This document shows, piece after piece, positions 17,268 to 26,215 of a stretch of DNA of 64,000 nucleotides; positions within the stretch are counted from its first letter, which is position 1, and every line of letters starts with the position of its first letter. The position numbers and the translations under genes are program-made. This stretch comes from Aquitalea magnusonii. GTDB lineage: Bacteria > Pseudomonadota > Gammaproteobacteria > Burkholderiales > Chromobacteriaceae. The notes below the pieces were generated by a model, which saw only the letters and a list, made by a program, of their open reading frames with translations, did not search any database and was not told the DNA's origin. Location of the stretch: assembly GCF_002217795.2 (NCBI RefSeq), contig NZ_AP018823.1, positions 1,674,001 through 1,738,000 on the forward strand, in the 5' to 3' direction.

Positions 17268-18834
17268 TGTCGGATCTAGATGCATGGAGTGTGCTCCGGG
17301 GAGCGAAGAAACCCGACGATACCGGCTTTGGCATGTGGGTATGGGGAACGCTGAAAGGGGATTTCCAAGACGATCGCAGTATTGGCCAAGTGGGCACAGA
17401 CATGCTCATTTCGCTGATCCCCGGTGTAGGCGTGGCGACCACTCTGCGGGATCTGGTAGCCAACCTGATCAAGCTCTACAAAAAACCCAAAGACAAGCTG
17501 ATCCTGCTATTTATTGCACTGGCACTGATCGGCCTGATTCCCGAGGCTGGTACGGTGGTCAAGGGCGTGGTACGCATCCTTTTTGTATACCTGCGCCGCT
17601 TCGTCAAAGACGCTGCGGACTTATCCAATGCCACCAAGTTGGCGCAGGCGACTTCGAAAGCCGTCGATGCGGCCCTGCCCAAGATCATCGAGTTTCTGCA
17701 AGACTCGCGCCTGGTTCGCTGGGCAACCGACAGCAAAGTACCCAATCTGATTCGCTTCGCAGGAACGGAGCTCATCAAACTGGCGGATAAAATCGATGCG
17801 TCACAGTTGAAAAAAACGTTCGCTGCGGCCACGGAGCAACTGCAGACCCTGTTAAAACGCATCCATGGCATTGTTCCCCCCGTGCCGCAGATCAGATCGA
17901 TGAATTTCTGGCCATGCTGGATAAGGTTCGCAAGCCTGTGCTGGATGGCATGCAGTCGGCAGTACAGCCGCTGAAGACAGTGCTTAAGACGGCAGGCAAG
18001 CGATTGGAAGATCATGCTCTGATTGTGGATAGCCGCACCATCAACCGAGGCTGGATTGCACCGATGTCACAGAAAAGCGCGGTGATCCTGATTGAAAAGG
18101 ATCCGCCGAAGTGGGTGCGCAAGACAGTTAATCAAAAATTACCTCATCCCGCTCCAACAAAGGAGGAGGCTGGTGACATAGCCATAGAGCTACGCAATAG
18201 AGTTCTTGCCCGTAGATCTGTTGGCGAGAATTACCCAGAGTTATCTCCGGGACAAGTACAAACATTTGAGAAGGGTCAAATCATACCAGCCGCCATAAAA
18301 GGCCCGGCAAAACTATACCGGGTAGTCGATCCTACCAGCGGTGGAGGCGGTACGTTCTGGGTTAGTGAGGAAACCTTCAAGCAGCTCAAGAGCCGAGCCG
18401 ACTGGCGCGAAAAGCTGGTGGTGTGGCCGCACTGGAACCAGAACGGACAATACGTAGTGTATGAGCTGAAACCAGGTGAAACGGTACATGGCTGGAAAGG
18501 GCCAGCAGCCTCGCAAGAAATCGATGGTTGTCCATATCACTTGCCCGGTGGTGGCGAACAAATCCTGTTCTACCCCCAAGGAGATACATTCAAGAAAACC
18601 CTGCCAAACATCGACCCGGCCACCGGCGAGGCAGTCAGCGCAGGCGGACGTATCGATACCCGTGTCAATTTCAAGGACATATTGGGTGAAGAAGTTCGAG
18701 TCGGCTTGCGCGACACCATCAACGACCCTCACATCAAGGGGCCATACCCTACCAACTGGGGTTTCAGCGACTGGACTGCGGAAGAAGCCGCGCGCATCGT
18801 CATCGAGATTCCCCAACATTTGGATAAGCAATGA
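17267..18834 (+). CDS. T6SS-type polymorphic toxin, frame broken at a C6 tract
   Basis: The first frame (17267-about 17881, 205 codons) has a membrane-inserting N-terminal part: WVWGTLKGDFQDDRSIGQVG, LISLIPGVGVATTLRDLVAN, and a strong hydrophobic pair around residues 75-110. It goes out of frame at six C (17876-17881); one added C joins it to the second frame (AADQIDEFLAMLDKVRKPVL onward, 317 codons), giving about 522 residues. The C-terminal domain has LYRVVDP, GGTFWVSEE, YVVYELKPGETV and LPGGGEQ, faintly like NAD-consuming (ADP-ribosyltransferase or TNT-type) toxins; that is a weak inference. The stop overlaps the immunity gene start (ATGA). As sequenced it would make only the N-terminal half. 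Confidence 0.65.
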
Positions 18835-19844
18835 GAGACATCAACCGTGAAGCGTGGTTTCTGAACTACCTTACTTCCATTCCCTACTACGAGGCTTGTG
18901 CTCAGGCGACCGAGGACTTTGCAGACCTGTTCAATCGCCTGTTGACCAAGCACGATGGCCACGGTATCGGCAATCTGGACGGTTGGGTGTCGCGCTATCT
19001 GAGCCATGCCGAGGAAATCCGGCGCCGCATCGAGTTTGTGCGCTATGGCGACTACATGCCAATGTATGGCCAGTTGTCGGACACTGATCGCGACTTCAGA
19101 GGCTTGGCCGAGCAGAATATATATGGCTGGCGCACCCAGCAAGAGGACCGCGCATGGAATATGGCGCTTGAGCACATGTCCAACCTATGCGGTGTAGGTG
19201 CGCAGGCACTGGGCAATGCCTATCGGCATGGAAAGTTGTGGGGGAATGAGCAAACCAATTGCTCTGGCCGGAATGAAGGCTTTTCAAAGGGAGCCACTTA
19301 TTCACTTGGCTTTTGGCAAGCTCGCGGTTTGATCCCCGTCCTGGAGCAGTATCCCAAATATGAGGTGGACTACTCTCTCAGTTGCAAAACAGGGGAAGTC
19401 TGCCCTCGCAATGGCGTGTGGGTCCCCCAGCAAGTGCTGAGCGAAGGATTGGAGCATCTGCATCTTGAGTTTGTTCAGCAAGGCCGGCTGATGCACCCGT
19501 TATTCCGCTTTCATCTGGAAAAATATTTGCCAGAGTACGCTCGCGCTTTTGCTGAAATGGATGGTGTGCCGATAAAAGAAGAGGACTACTTGGAGGAGGC
19601 CGTCAGTGTTCCTGAAGAGGCTATCTGGCACCCCTTGGTATTGGTGAGTGACCCCATCAGCCAACCCATCCAGCGTGGCCGCATAGAGGCCAAACAGCCC
19701 TGCCCACGCACGGGCTACTGGTGGACCCTGGCACAAACAGATAGCCGTCGTCGCTTCTCACAAGGCGAGGTCATGCCCGATTTTACCGATTCTCGTTATG
19801 GGTCGACGATCTGGTACTGGGATGAGGATCAACAGGATCACTGA
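18831..19844 (+). CDS. Imm71/Imm72-like immunity protein
   Basis: 337 residues, cytoplasmic, no signal peptide. The start overlaps the toxin stop by four bases. Family marks are the paired cysteine/tryptophan motifs, GEVCPRNGVWVP (about residue 188) and QPCPRTGYWWTLAQ (about 292), followed by RRRFSQGEVMP and a closing STIWYWDEDQ; this is the pattern of Imm71/Imm72 immunity proteins of T6SS toxins in Burkholderia-like bacteria. It should bind and block the C-terminal toxin domain. The gene is intact while the toxin frame is broken. Confidence 0.75.
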   Translation: MRDINREAWFLNYLTSIPYYEACAQATEDFADLFNRLLTKHDGHGIGNLDGWVSRYLSHAEEIRRRIEFVRYGDYMPMYGQLSDTDRDFRGLAEQNIYGWRTQQEDRAWNMALEHMSNLCGVGAQALGNAYRHGKLWGNEQTNCSGRNEGFSKGATYSLGFWQARGLIPVLEQYPKYEVDYSLSCKTGEVCPRNGVWVPQQVLSEGLEHLHLEFVQQGRLMHPLFRFHLEKYLPEYARAFAEMDGVPIKEEDYLEEAVSVPEEAIWHPLVLVSDPISQPIQRGRIEAKQPCPRTGYWWTLAQTDSRRRFSQGEVMPDFTDSRYGSTIWYWDEDQQDH

Positions 19845-19920
19845 AGTAGCAAGCCACAGACAAGATTGTAGCCATCGCCACGGATGCCACGCCAACTGCC
19901 CACGCTGAGGGCATAAAACA

Positions 19921-19954
19921 AGAGCCACCGGCCCCGTGAGGGGTGGGTGGCTCT
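19921..19954 (+). terminator. Hairpin after toxin-immunity pair
   Basis: A 15-bp stem with one mismatch and one wobble pair (19921-19935 with 19940-19954) and a GTGA loop lies 77 bases after the immunity gene. The T-run behind it is weak, so it may also serve as a 3' stabiliser. Confidence 0.5.
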
Positions 19955-20136
19955 GTCATTACCTGGGTAGGGCATGTCCGGATTTCTGTGTAAACCAGCC
20001 CTTTCTGCTCATCTGTTGAAAGGCTGGTTAGGCCGACCAACAGCCGATGTGTCAGCCTGGCAGACAGTAGTTCGGCCGAAGCGGTCCATCGCCCCATCAG
20101 CCATGAGCGACTGCTCAGAGTCTCATAGTCCTCGCT

Positions 20137-20571
20137 TCACAACCAGCGCAGCCCATATCCAGCATCGCCAGAGAGTACCTTCACGATGATGACAATTTCG
20201 GATCGCAACTTTTGGAGTTCATCGGCAAACTTTCTCCAAACGGGGTCGCCGCTATCGCAACGCAAGATGGTGAGATCCGTATCCATTTCCAATGGACCGA
20301 AGAAAGTCATTGATGACTTTCTGCAATGTAGTTAGCGCGGAAAACAGCTGTGTATCTGGATTCACACGTGCCCTAGTCTGAGTGAGTCGTTCACGTATTA
20401 GACTCAGAGACTCAAGAACTCTGGGCGGAAATTCCATATCAAGTCCTTCGTAGAGGACTCGCCGCCCTTCAAGGAGGGATACGAACTCACGGGTTTCTTC
20501 GTGATACCGTTTTGAATTACGCAGGTCTAAAAGTGCTGCCTCCAAGTCTTTGCCAACCACGCGCCTGATTA
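20137..20571 (-). pseudogene. Broken DUF6650-like gene, 5' end removed at IS boundary
   Basis: Reading leftward from the IS end, the frame has RRVLYEGLDMEFPPRVLESL, SLIRERLTQTR and FSALTTLQKVINDF, then shifts frame near 20305. The alternate frame continues sensibly through RCDSGDPVWRKFADELQ to a TGA at 20137-20139. The pattern resembles DUF6650-type helper proteins seen near mobile elements, but the 5' end is missing. The other side of the IS does not carry the missing part. Confidence 0.5.
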
Positions 20572-20588
20572 CGACGTCCCCCCCACTT

Positions 20589-21458
20589 TCAGTAGCAGGG
20601 GGCTTTAGAGTCCAAGCTTAATTTACCTGATTTCTCCGCAAATGATTCGGCATAGGCTGCCGGCGTCAAACCACCCAGTGCTTTCTTCGGCCTTTCATTG
20701 TTGTATTCCCTTCGCCAGGCTTCGATGACAACCTGGGCCTGGCGCAGGCTGGTGAACCAGTGTTCGTTCAGGCACTCATCCCGGAAATGCCCATTAAAGG
20801 ATTCGATGTAAGCGTTCTGATTGGGCTTGCCCGGCTCGATGAGAAAGAGCTGAACCCCATGAGCGTGGGCCCAGCTCAACATCACTCGGCTGCAGAATTC
20901 CTTGCCGTTATCGGTCCTGATGGCTTTGGGCAAGCCACGTGTCTTCGCCAACTGGTCAAGGACGCGGGTCAGATGCAGGCCTCCCATCGCACGTTCCGGA
21001 ACAATGGCGACTGCCTCATGCGTGGCATCATCGACCACCGTCAGATTCTTGATGACACGCCCCTCCGCCGTCCGGTCGAACACAAAGTCCATCGACCAAA
21101 CCTGATTGGCCGCCAAAGGGCGAGCCAGTGGATGACGGTCGGCCACGGGAATTTTCTTGCGCTTACGCCGGCGAATTTGCAGACCTGCCTCAGCATAAAG
21201 CCGGTCCACCCGCTTGTGATTGACCACCATGCCGCTCTGCCGCAGCTTCAAATAGATCATGCCAGCACCGTAGCGACGGTGCCGTTGCGCGAGCGCGATG
21301 ATCTGCGCTTTCAAGGCGACATTACGGTCGGTGGCGGGTTGGTAGCGGAATGAACTGGGGCTCATGTCGGCTAGACGGAGCGATCGACGCTCGCTGAGCC
21401 CTTTGCCCACCAGATGGCGCACCAACTCCCGCCGTGACGGTGCGCTCACCACTTTTTT
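20589..21458 (-). CDS. IS407-group transposase OrfB, copy 1
   Basis: The DDE part of the transposase, expressed by -1 slippage on A6G (complement of 21452-21458) at the end of orfA. It holds an HTH_21-like start ([20 protein letters not shown]), the rve core with [19 protein letters not shown] and NAYIESFNG, and the ending [16 protein letters not shown]. It differs from copy 2 by at least one residue, His versus Arg just after the catalytic Glu (ESFNGH versus ESFNGR). All three acidic residues are present. Confidence 0.85.
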   Translation of the reverse strand, partial: KKVVSAPSRRELVRHLVGKGLSERRSLRLADMSPSSFRYQPATDRNVALKAQIIALAQRHRRYGAGMIYLKLRQSGMVVNHKRVDRLYAEAGLQIRRRKRKKIPVADRHPLARPLAANQVWSMDFVFDRTAEGRVIKNLTVVDDATHEAVAIVPERAMGGLHLTRVLDQLAKTRGLPKAIRTDNGKEFCSRVMLSWAHAHGVQLFLIEPGKPNQNAYIESFNGHFRDECLNEHWFTSLRQAQVVIEAWRREYNNERPKKALGGLTPAAYAESFAEKSGKLSLDSKAPCY

Positions 21459-21715
21459 CGCAAGGCCTCTTTGGCAATCTCGTTCTCGAGCATGGTCTCG
21501 GCCAGGAGTTTCTTCAGGCGCGCATTCTCGGTTTCCAGCTCCTTGAGACGCTTGGCCTCGGAGACATTCATTCCGCCGAATTTGTTGCGCCAAAGGTAAT
21601 AGCTGGCTTCTGAGAAGGCGTATTTGCGGCACAACTGTGCAACGGGCATGCCGGCTTCCGCTTCGCGCAGGAAGCCGATGATCTGTTCTTCGGTGAAACG
21701 TTTCTTCATGTCCAA
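21446..21715 (-). CDS. IS407-group transposase OrfA, copy 1
   Basis: 89 residues: [20 protein letters not shown] at the start, a helix-turn-helix with [16 protein letters not shown], and a leucine-zipper region ([20 protein letters not shown]) ending KEALRKKW. This is the DNA-binding subunit of the IS407 group. The last codons overlap the slippery A6G that produces the OrfAB fusion. The sequence is identical to copy 2. Confidence 0.9.
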   Translation of the reverse strand: MDMKKRFTEEQIIGFLREAEAGMPVAQLCRKYAFSEASYYLWRNKFGGMNVSEAKRLKELETENARLKKLLAETMLENEIAKEALRKKW

Positions 21716-21776
21716 TCTCCATATGGGGTTGATTGGACTCTAAAGTCACGTGCTACTCAATACCGGGGGGACGTCG

Positions 21777-22017
21777 TGGGCAGGCTATAGTTGGGCACTG
21801 TTTCCAGGCGAACCCAACCACCGGGTGCTACTGCTTTTACCGTGAACGCAAACAATCCGACCTTGTTCATACGGGTTGTCGGTGCGGTATTGGGTTGTTC
21901 GTACACGACGGTGTTGTCGTGCTTCGGATAAATGCAATTGCCTACCCCAGCCTTGGCAGCGAAGGCGGTTGAGGACGCAGCGGTCAGTAGGGCCGCGATG
22001 ATCAGCGTGTGTTTCAT
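21777..22017 (-). pseudogene. Small secreted protein truncated by IS copy 1
   Basis: The 5' part of a small exported protein: signal peptide MKHTLIIAALLTAASSTAFA (residues 1-20), then a mature part with AGVGNCIYPKHDNTVVY and VGLFAFTVKAVAPGGWVRLE, which reads like a small SH3-type domain. The frame runs into the IS end at 21776, replacing the true C-terminus with a few IS-encoded residues. An AGAGAAGAACC ribosome-binding region lies before the ATG. Confidence 0.6.
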
Positions 22018-22216
22018 GGTTCTTCTCCAAGAGAGATCTAGTCGTACGGTTGGTCTGGGCAGAGGAGGGCGTCTGGTGTGTTTCTGACGCCCCTTGTCTG
22101 TAAGACAAATCCGCCTTTAAAAGCGCTAATTCATCCGCATAGGTTGATAATCATCCCTGTGGGATGTTCATGTCAATGGGGTGATTTGCCACCATTCGAG
22201 TGGAATGGAGAATAAG

Positions 22217-22567
22217 ATGGCAAAAATAAAGGTGGACGCGCTGTCCCTGAGTGTTGGCAAAGCGATTGCGGCACGACGGCAGGACGCCGGACTGACCCAA
22301 GAACAGGTCGCGGAACAACTGAAGATCGGCAATGAAGCGGTATCCCGTATGGAGCGGGGACTGGTAATGCCGACCGTGGCCCGCCTGCTGGAACTGGCCA
22401 GTCTGTTCCACTGCGATGCTTCAGCCTTGCTGGTGGAGTCCAGCAACCGCCCGGCCGAGCAGGCGCAGCACTTGGCACAGATGCTGGCCCGCCTGGATAG
22501 TGCAGATCGGGAGATGGTGCTGGCGATGGTGGAACAACTGACCAACCGGCTGGCTAAGCCGTCTTAA
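22217..22567 (+). CDS. XRE-family helix-turn-helix regulator
   Basis: 116 residues from the ATG at 22217, with GGAG seven bases upstream; another ATG at 22205 is in frame. The HTH_3 domain covers about residues 11-65 (GKAIAARRQDAGLTQEQVAE, KIGNEAVSRMERGLVMPTV, LLELASLFHCDASALL). The C-terminal helix ends LAKPS. It converges with the ICE-like block on the other strand and overlaps its first gene by 14 bases at the 3' end. It may regulate that block. Confidence 0.85.
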   Translation: MAKIKVDALSLSVGKAIAARRQDAGLTQEQVAEQLKIGNEAVSRMERGLVMPTVARLLELASLFHCDASALLVESSNRPAEQAQHLAQMLARLDSADREMVLAMVEQLTNRLAKPS

Positions 22568-23450
22568 CGGTACCCAACTTGGAAGAGAGCCGGGTAGGGC
22601 GAGACATCGCCTTCGGCTTCTCTTCCGGTTCACCAGCACCTTCCACTGCTGGATAAAACTCCTCCAGCAGCAGCGGTACTTCCTCCTCGGTATCCTCGAA
22701 CTGGCCGTTCTGCAGTAACTGCCGGGCGGCTTGCTCCAGTTCGGCAGTGTCGATACCAGCTTCCAGCTGTTCATCTGCTACCTTGCGTGCAGTACTGACG
22801 GCTTCGGCCAAGGTCTGGCCATCGCGCAAGGTTAGATCCACGTAGTACACCGGGGTACGGTGCGACTGAGTGGTGCTCTTGGCCCGTAGACGTAACAGCA
22901 GCGGCAGGTGCTTGGTATTACCGCCACTGGCTGCTTCGTAATACTTCAGCCGTGCTGCCAGGGTACGCACCGAGTTGTAGCCGGTGGTGCGGAAGATGAA
23001 GCTGCCTAGCTCATCCTGCTGACCTTCCACCTGTACGTTGAGCCGACCATACAGCTTGCAGCCCAGCTCCTTGGCCAAGGGACAACGGTCTGGTCCGGCA
23101 CAGCCAATCTCCTCCATGCCCTGACTGGTTACCCGTCGTGCTGTCTCTCCGTTACCGACACACACCGGACGCCCATTATTCCGGTCGAAGGCACTGTATT
23201 CGGCACGCAGATTCAGCTCGCTGTCGTTGAACAGCAGCTGGATCGGAATGGCGCGGATCTTGCCGTTTTGTGCCTGTTCCGACAGCGCCTGGTGCAAGGG
23301 ATGCAGCAACCAGCCATCCCGGCTCTGCACCTGGGTGGTCAATGAAAAGCTGTCGTCTTTCTCCGGCAGCCAGCGTTCTTGTTTCTGCACCAGCTTGCCA
23401 ATGCTGATACGCCCGATCACGGGCGGGGTAATGGTGAGACCTTTAATCAC
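22554..23450 (-). CDS. Recombination-directionality-factor-like protein (ICE 'hydrolase or metal-binding protein')
   Basis: 298 residues. It starts MIKGLTITPPVIGRISIGKL and contains a cysteine cluster (GCAGPDRCPLAKELGCKLYG, about residues 117-136) that could bind a metal. The strand-rich middle with FIFRTTGYNSVRTLAARL is typical of a family labelled as hydrolase/metal-binding or recombination-directionality-factor-like in integrative elements of Pseudomonas and Burkholderia. The acidic C-terminal third is probably flexible. Its start overlaps the 3' end of the YqaJ nuclease gene by four bases (ATGA type), so the two are coupled. Confidence 0.65.
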   Translation of the reverse strand: MIKGLTITPPVIGRISIGKLVQKQERWLPEKDDSFSLTTQVQSRDGWLLHPLHQALSEQAQNGKIRAIPIQLLFNDSELNLRAEYSAFDRNNGRPVCVGNGETARRVTSQGMEEIGCAGPDRCPLAKELGCKLYGRLNVQVEGQQDELGSFIFRTTGYNSVRTLAARLKYYEAASGGNTKHLPLLLRLRAKSTTQSHRTPVYYVDLTLRDGQTLAEAVSTARKVADEQLEAGIDTAELEQAARQLLQNGQFEDTEEEVPLLLEEFYPAVEGAGEPEEKPKAMSRPTRLSSKLGTVKTA

Positions 23451-24430
23451 GATGCTTTCCTTTCAGTCTGAATGACAAAGCGCCGGGAACCGGCAATGGA
23501 CTTGCTGTACTGGGCCAGCAGGGTGGGGTGGTCTTGCGACAAGCGTTCGACATCAGGCGCAATGCGATCCTTGGCGCGCTTCCAGGTGATACGGCCAGAC
23601 TCAAACACAGCCGCAGAGGCATGACCCAGCACGTTCTGGATCTGCTGCCGGATGGCCGCCTCCTTGGCCTCTGCATCCTCTTTACGCTGCCGCTCTGCCA
23701 ACAAGGCTGAGAACAGTCGATTTCCCTCAATCGATTCCGACAGATCGATGGTCTGACCATCATCACGTGGGAATAGCCAGGACAAGGCTGACGCCGCGTC
23801 ATCCGACCCATCCGGTGCTGGCTGGGTGTCCAGCACCACGTGCTGCCAGAACACCGTTTCTCGGGCGATCAGATCCGCGATCTTGTTTTCATCGCGATTC
23901 ACCTGATAAATCCGGAAATCCTGTCCACCGATCAGCACTGCTACATCAGCCCAGTCATGGCCAGTCACCGCCAGCTGATGCAGTACCTGACACTGATAGG
24001 CCACCGGGATGCCTTCCTCCCACTGCGGGGCTGAGTGATAACTGGCGGTCTTGATTTCCAGAATGCCCCAGCCTTCCTCCGGACAGCGCACTTCCCGGTC
24101 CAGATTGGCTAGCATGAAACGGTGCTTCGGGTGCTGCAGTACTGCATTCACCCGCCGTACCTTGCGACCGGTACGCTCGGCATACACCCGGGCCAGGATG
24201 GGTTCCAAAATCGTGCCCCAGATGACAGGCTCTTTCTCCGACAGATCCTCCGGCTGTTTGCGACCCGTCTTCTCCAGCCACAGTGACAGCGGACATTTGT
24301 AGGGCGACAGCCCAATGGACGGGGCGGCATCGGAAGAACCAATGCCCAGCTGCCGGATGCGCAGCCATTCATCACGAGACAACTTCAGGGTAGAGGCCAG
24401 ACGAATGGCCTGTGCGTAGCGTTCAGCCAT
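23447..24430 (-). CDS. YqaJ-family (lambda-exonuclease-like) recombinase nuclease
   Basis: 327 residues from the ATG at 24430, preceded by AGGAGTG; the upstream frame lacks a start with a site. The YqaJ domain spans about residues 20-190: LRIRQLGIGSSDAAPSIGLS, PVIWGTILEPILARVYAERT, LANLDREV and GWGILEIKTASYHS. These hold the Glu, Asp and Glu-x-Lys residues of the PD-(D/E)xK nuclease core. Such enzymes resect double-strand ends for single-strand annealing recombination in phages and ICEs. A single-strand annealing partner is not obvious nearby. A hairpin lies 29-52 bases upstream. Confidence 0.85.
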   Translation of the reverse strand: MAERYAQAIRLASTLKLSRDEWLRIRQLGIGSSDAAPSIGLSPYKCPLSLWLEKTGRKQPEDLSEKEPVIWGTILEPILARVYAERTGRKVRRVNAVLQHPKHRFMLANLDREVRCPEEGWGILEIKTASYHSAPQWEEGIPVAYQCQVLHQLAVTGHDWADVAVLIGGQDFRIYQVNRDENKIADLIARETVFWQHVVLDTQPAPDGSDDAASALSWLFPRDDGQTIDLSESIEGNRLFSALLAERQRKEDAEAKEAAIRQQIQNVLGHASAAVFESGRITWKRAKDRIAPDVERLSQDHPTLLAQYSKSIAGSRRFVIQTERKAS

Positions 24431-24458
24431 GGCAAAACACTCCTTATAAAGGCATAAA

Positions 24459-24482
24459 GCCCGGCAGCAAGGCTGACCGGGC
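24459..24482 (-). other. Leader hairpin before the YqaJ gene
   Basis: GCCCGG (24459-24464) pairs with CCGGGC (24477-24482); read on the minus strand the stem is followed by TTTATGCC. Similar stems followed by TTTTATGCC or TTTATCGC occur at 26071-26089 and 28161-28174, so this looks like a repeated processing, termination or insulation element of the ICE-like block. Confidence 0.5.
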
Positions 24483-24595
24483 GATAGGTTTGATAGGGGG
24501 AAGCTGTGGGAGAGTAGAAACAAGAGAAACGACAGCAGGGCAGGACAACAGAACCAACAAGACAGAATCAGGCCAACATCAGACCAACCGTAGAT

Positions 24596-25057
24596 TCACG
24601 ATGGTGCTACCGGCACGATTACCGGCAGCTCAGGAGAGAGCGTCAACAGGATTTGACGAATAGCCGGCCACTGCTGTGGCTGGCCACGCAGCATGAATTC
24701 CCCAGCCAGCCGCACCAGGCAGGCTTTGACCCAATCGAGGGAAGGGGGCTGGCCATTATGCAAGACGATCCACTCGGCAATGGCACTGCCCAGGGCTTCG
24801 GTCACTTCGTAATGCCACACCCCCGGTGCAGCCTGATTCAGCTGGTCGTACAAGGTATCTGCCAGGGCTGCCACCATCGGCGCGTACTGCACCAGTTCGT
24901 CATGCAGCTCCAGACAGCCAGCACCCCAGATCACCAGCAGGCTGCGCTCGGCATCCGGACCGTCGTATGCCACACCCAAGCCGTTCCAGGAGCAGAAGTC
25001 CCGCATCCCTGCCGTTAAACACGCAGCGGTCAAAGCAATGGATTGCACGGAGGCCAT
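24596..25057 (-). CDS. Hypothetical ICE-associated protein
   Basis: 153 residues from the ATG at 25057 (MASVQSIALTAACLTAGMRD), four bases after the DUF932 stop. Mostly helical, rich in Trp and Leu (EWIVLHNGQPPSLDWVKACL), without signal peptide or membrane segment. I do not recognise a named family. Its coupling to the DUF932 gene and the YqaJ gene downstream suggests one DNA-processing operon. Confidence 0.55.
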   Translation of the reverse strand: MASVQSIALTAACLTAGMRDFCSWNGLGVAYDGPDAERSLLVIWGAGCLELHDELVQYAPMVAALADTLYDQLNQAAPGVWHYEVTEALGSAIAEWIVLHNGQPPSLDWVKACLVRLAGEFMLRGQPQQWPAIRQILLTLSPELPVIVPVAPS

Positions 25058-25061
25058 GGCA

Positions 25062-26018
25062 TCACTCCACCAAGGCCAGTGCATGTTCCAGCGCCTTGCC
25101 CTTGAGTTGCGCACCCTGACCGAACCAGGAGGAATCCAGCCGGTAGTCCTGACTGCGAGCACGACGGCGATGATCCACATACTCGGTCATCGCATTCACC
25201 AGCCCCCAGGCCGTACCACGAGTACCGGCTAGCATTGAACCCATGCCACCACCGCTATACAGTGCCGACACCTGCTGCAGTGCCTTCGAGGTGACTGCAT
25301 CCTCCGTACCCTCCGCCAATGGCTCATCCAGCACCTCGCGGAAGAACTGACAGGCTTCTTCAGGAGAAACCGAGCGCTGCGACAGCTGCTTGATGTTCCC
25401 AATGAAGCGGTCCCAAGCGGACAGACCAAGGCCCAGCGCATCCTTCACGGACTGCGGATCAAACACAGTGGAGTGGGGCACCTTCACCGCGCCGGTTCTA
25501 TCCTTCACTGCCATCTGCAGGGTGTTGTTGCACACCACCCGTACCGACGTGAACTGGGCGGTTGTGCATAGCGTGCCATCACAACTGGTGGCTAGCAGCA
25601 AATAGGCTTTCATCCGATCACCGCCTTTGAGCAGGGCTTCCTGCCCTGTCTTGGCCAGTGCCCACAGTTTACGGCCCCCCTTCAATACCCCAGCGGTTTC
25701 CAGCTCAAAGCCACCGGCGCTGACCAGGTCGCGATAGAACTCCAGTACTTCCGACGGCTGTACCACCTTGTAACGCGGCGAGACCACCGACAGTGGTGCC
25801 AGAGAGTCGGAGCGATACAGCACCTTGGAATCAGCAAACGGCCGGATGTGCATGCCGTCGTCGGCTACGTTGAACAAGACATCACTCTGCTCGATACGCC
25901 AGTCCATGCCGGCTTCAGTCAGCCACACTTCCAAAGGTTGTTGGGGAGAAAGCGGATTGCCCAGACCATGCCAGGGCGTGGCCCCGACAAAGGCCATGGA
26001 TTCGATGAGATGGGACAT
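25062..26018 (-). CDS. DUF932-family protein
   Basis: 318 residues. The start MSHLIESMAFVGATPWHGLG is the hallmark of DUF932 proteins, followed by RSDSLAPLSVVSPRYKVVQP and, near residue 165, FTSVRVVCNNTLQMAV. These proteins are common on plasmids, phages and ICEs and probably work in DNA metabolism, but their biochemical role is not established. It is the first gene of a coupled set with the 153-residue protein and the nuclease. Two stacked hairpins (26038-26089) fill its 5' leader. Confidence 0.85.
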   Translation of the reverse strand: MSHLIESMAFVGATPWHGLGNPLSPQQPLEVWLTEAGMDWRIEQSDVLFNVADDGMHIRPFADSKVLYRSDSLAPLSVVSPRYKVVQPSEVLEFYRDLVSAGGFELETAGVLKGGRKLWALAKTGQEALLKGGDRMKAYLLLATSCDGTLCTTAQFTSVRVVCNNTLQMAVKDRTGAVKVPHSTVFDPQSVKDALGLGLSAWDRFIGNIKQLSQRSVSPEEACQFFREVLDEPLAEGTEDAVTSKALQQVSALYSGGGMGSMLAGTRGTAWGLVNAMTEYVDHRRRARSQDYRLDSSWFGQGAQLKGKALEHALALVE

Positions 26019-26037
26019 AGATCACTCCAATGAAAAT

Positions 26038-26089
26038 GGCCCCCGTCAAGACGGAGGCCAGGGCATAAAAGACCCCCGAGGCGGGAGTC
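26038..26089 (-). other. Paired hairpins in the DUF932 leader
   Basis: Two adjacent inverted repeats: 26038-26047 with 26050-26059, and 26071-26078 with 26082-26089, each with one mismatch. On the minus strand the distal one is followed by TTTTATGCCC and so could terminate transcription from the upstream T5orf172 gene; the proximal one lies 20 bases from the DUF932 start. Confidence 0.5.
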
Positions 26090-26215
26090 GCTGTGCTGAT
26101 TCAAGGGGGTGATATAGGTCTGAAAATAATTAGCTTGATACCTTTGGCAAGCAGGACCAGGAAATGGCCCATTCCTGCTGGGAAACTAGGATCCTCGGTA
26201 TCATTGTGCACGTCG

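Larger units (their letters stand above)
20572..21776 (-). mobile_element. IS3-family (IS407-group) insertion sequence, copy 1
   Basis: About 1205 bp bounded by CGACGTCCCCC at the left and its complement GGGGACGTCG at the right; the outer about 40 bases of both ends are similar, including a shared TTTAGAGTCCAA. It carries orfA and orfB with a -1 frameshift between them. Flanks (TTA on the left, TGG on the right) show no target duplication. The genes on its two sides are different and both truncated, so this copy probably marks a recombination or deletion junction. A near-identical copy lies at 45019-46221. Confidence 0.85.
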
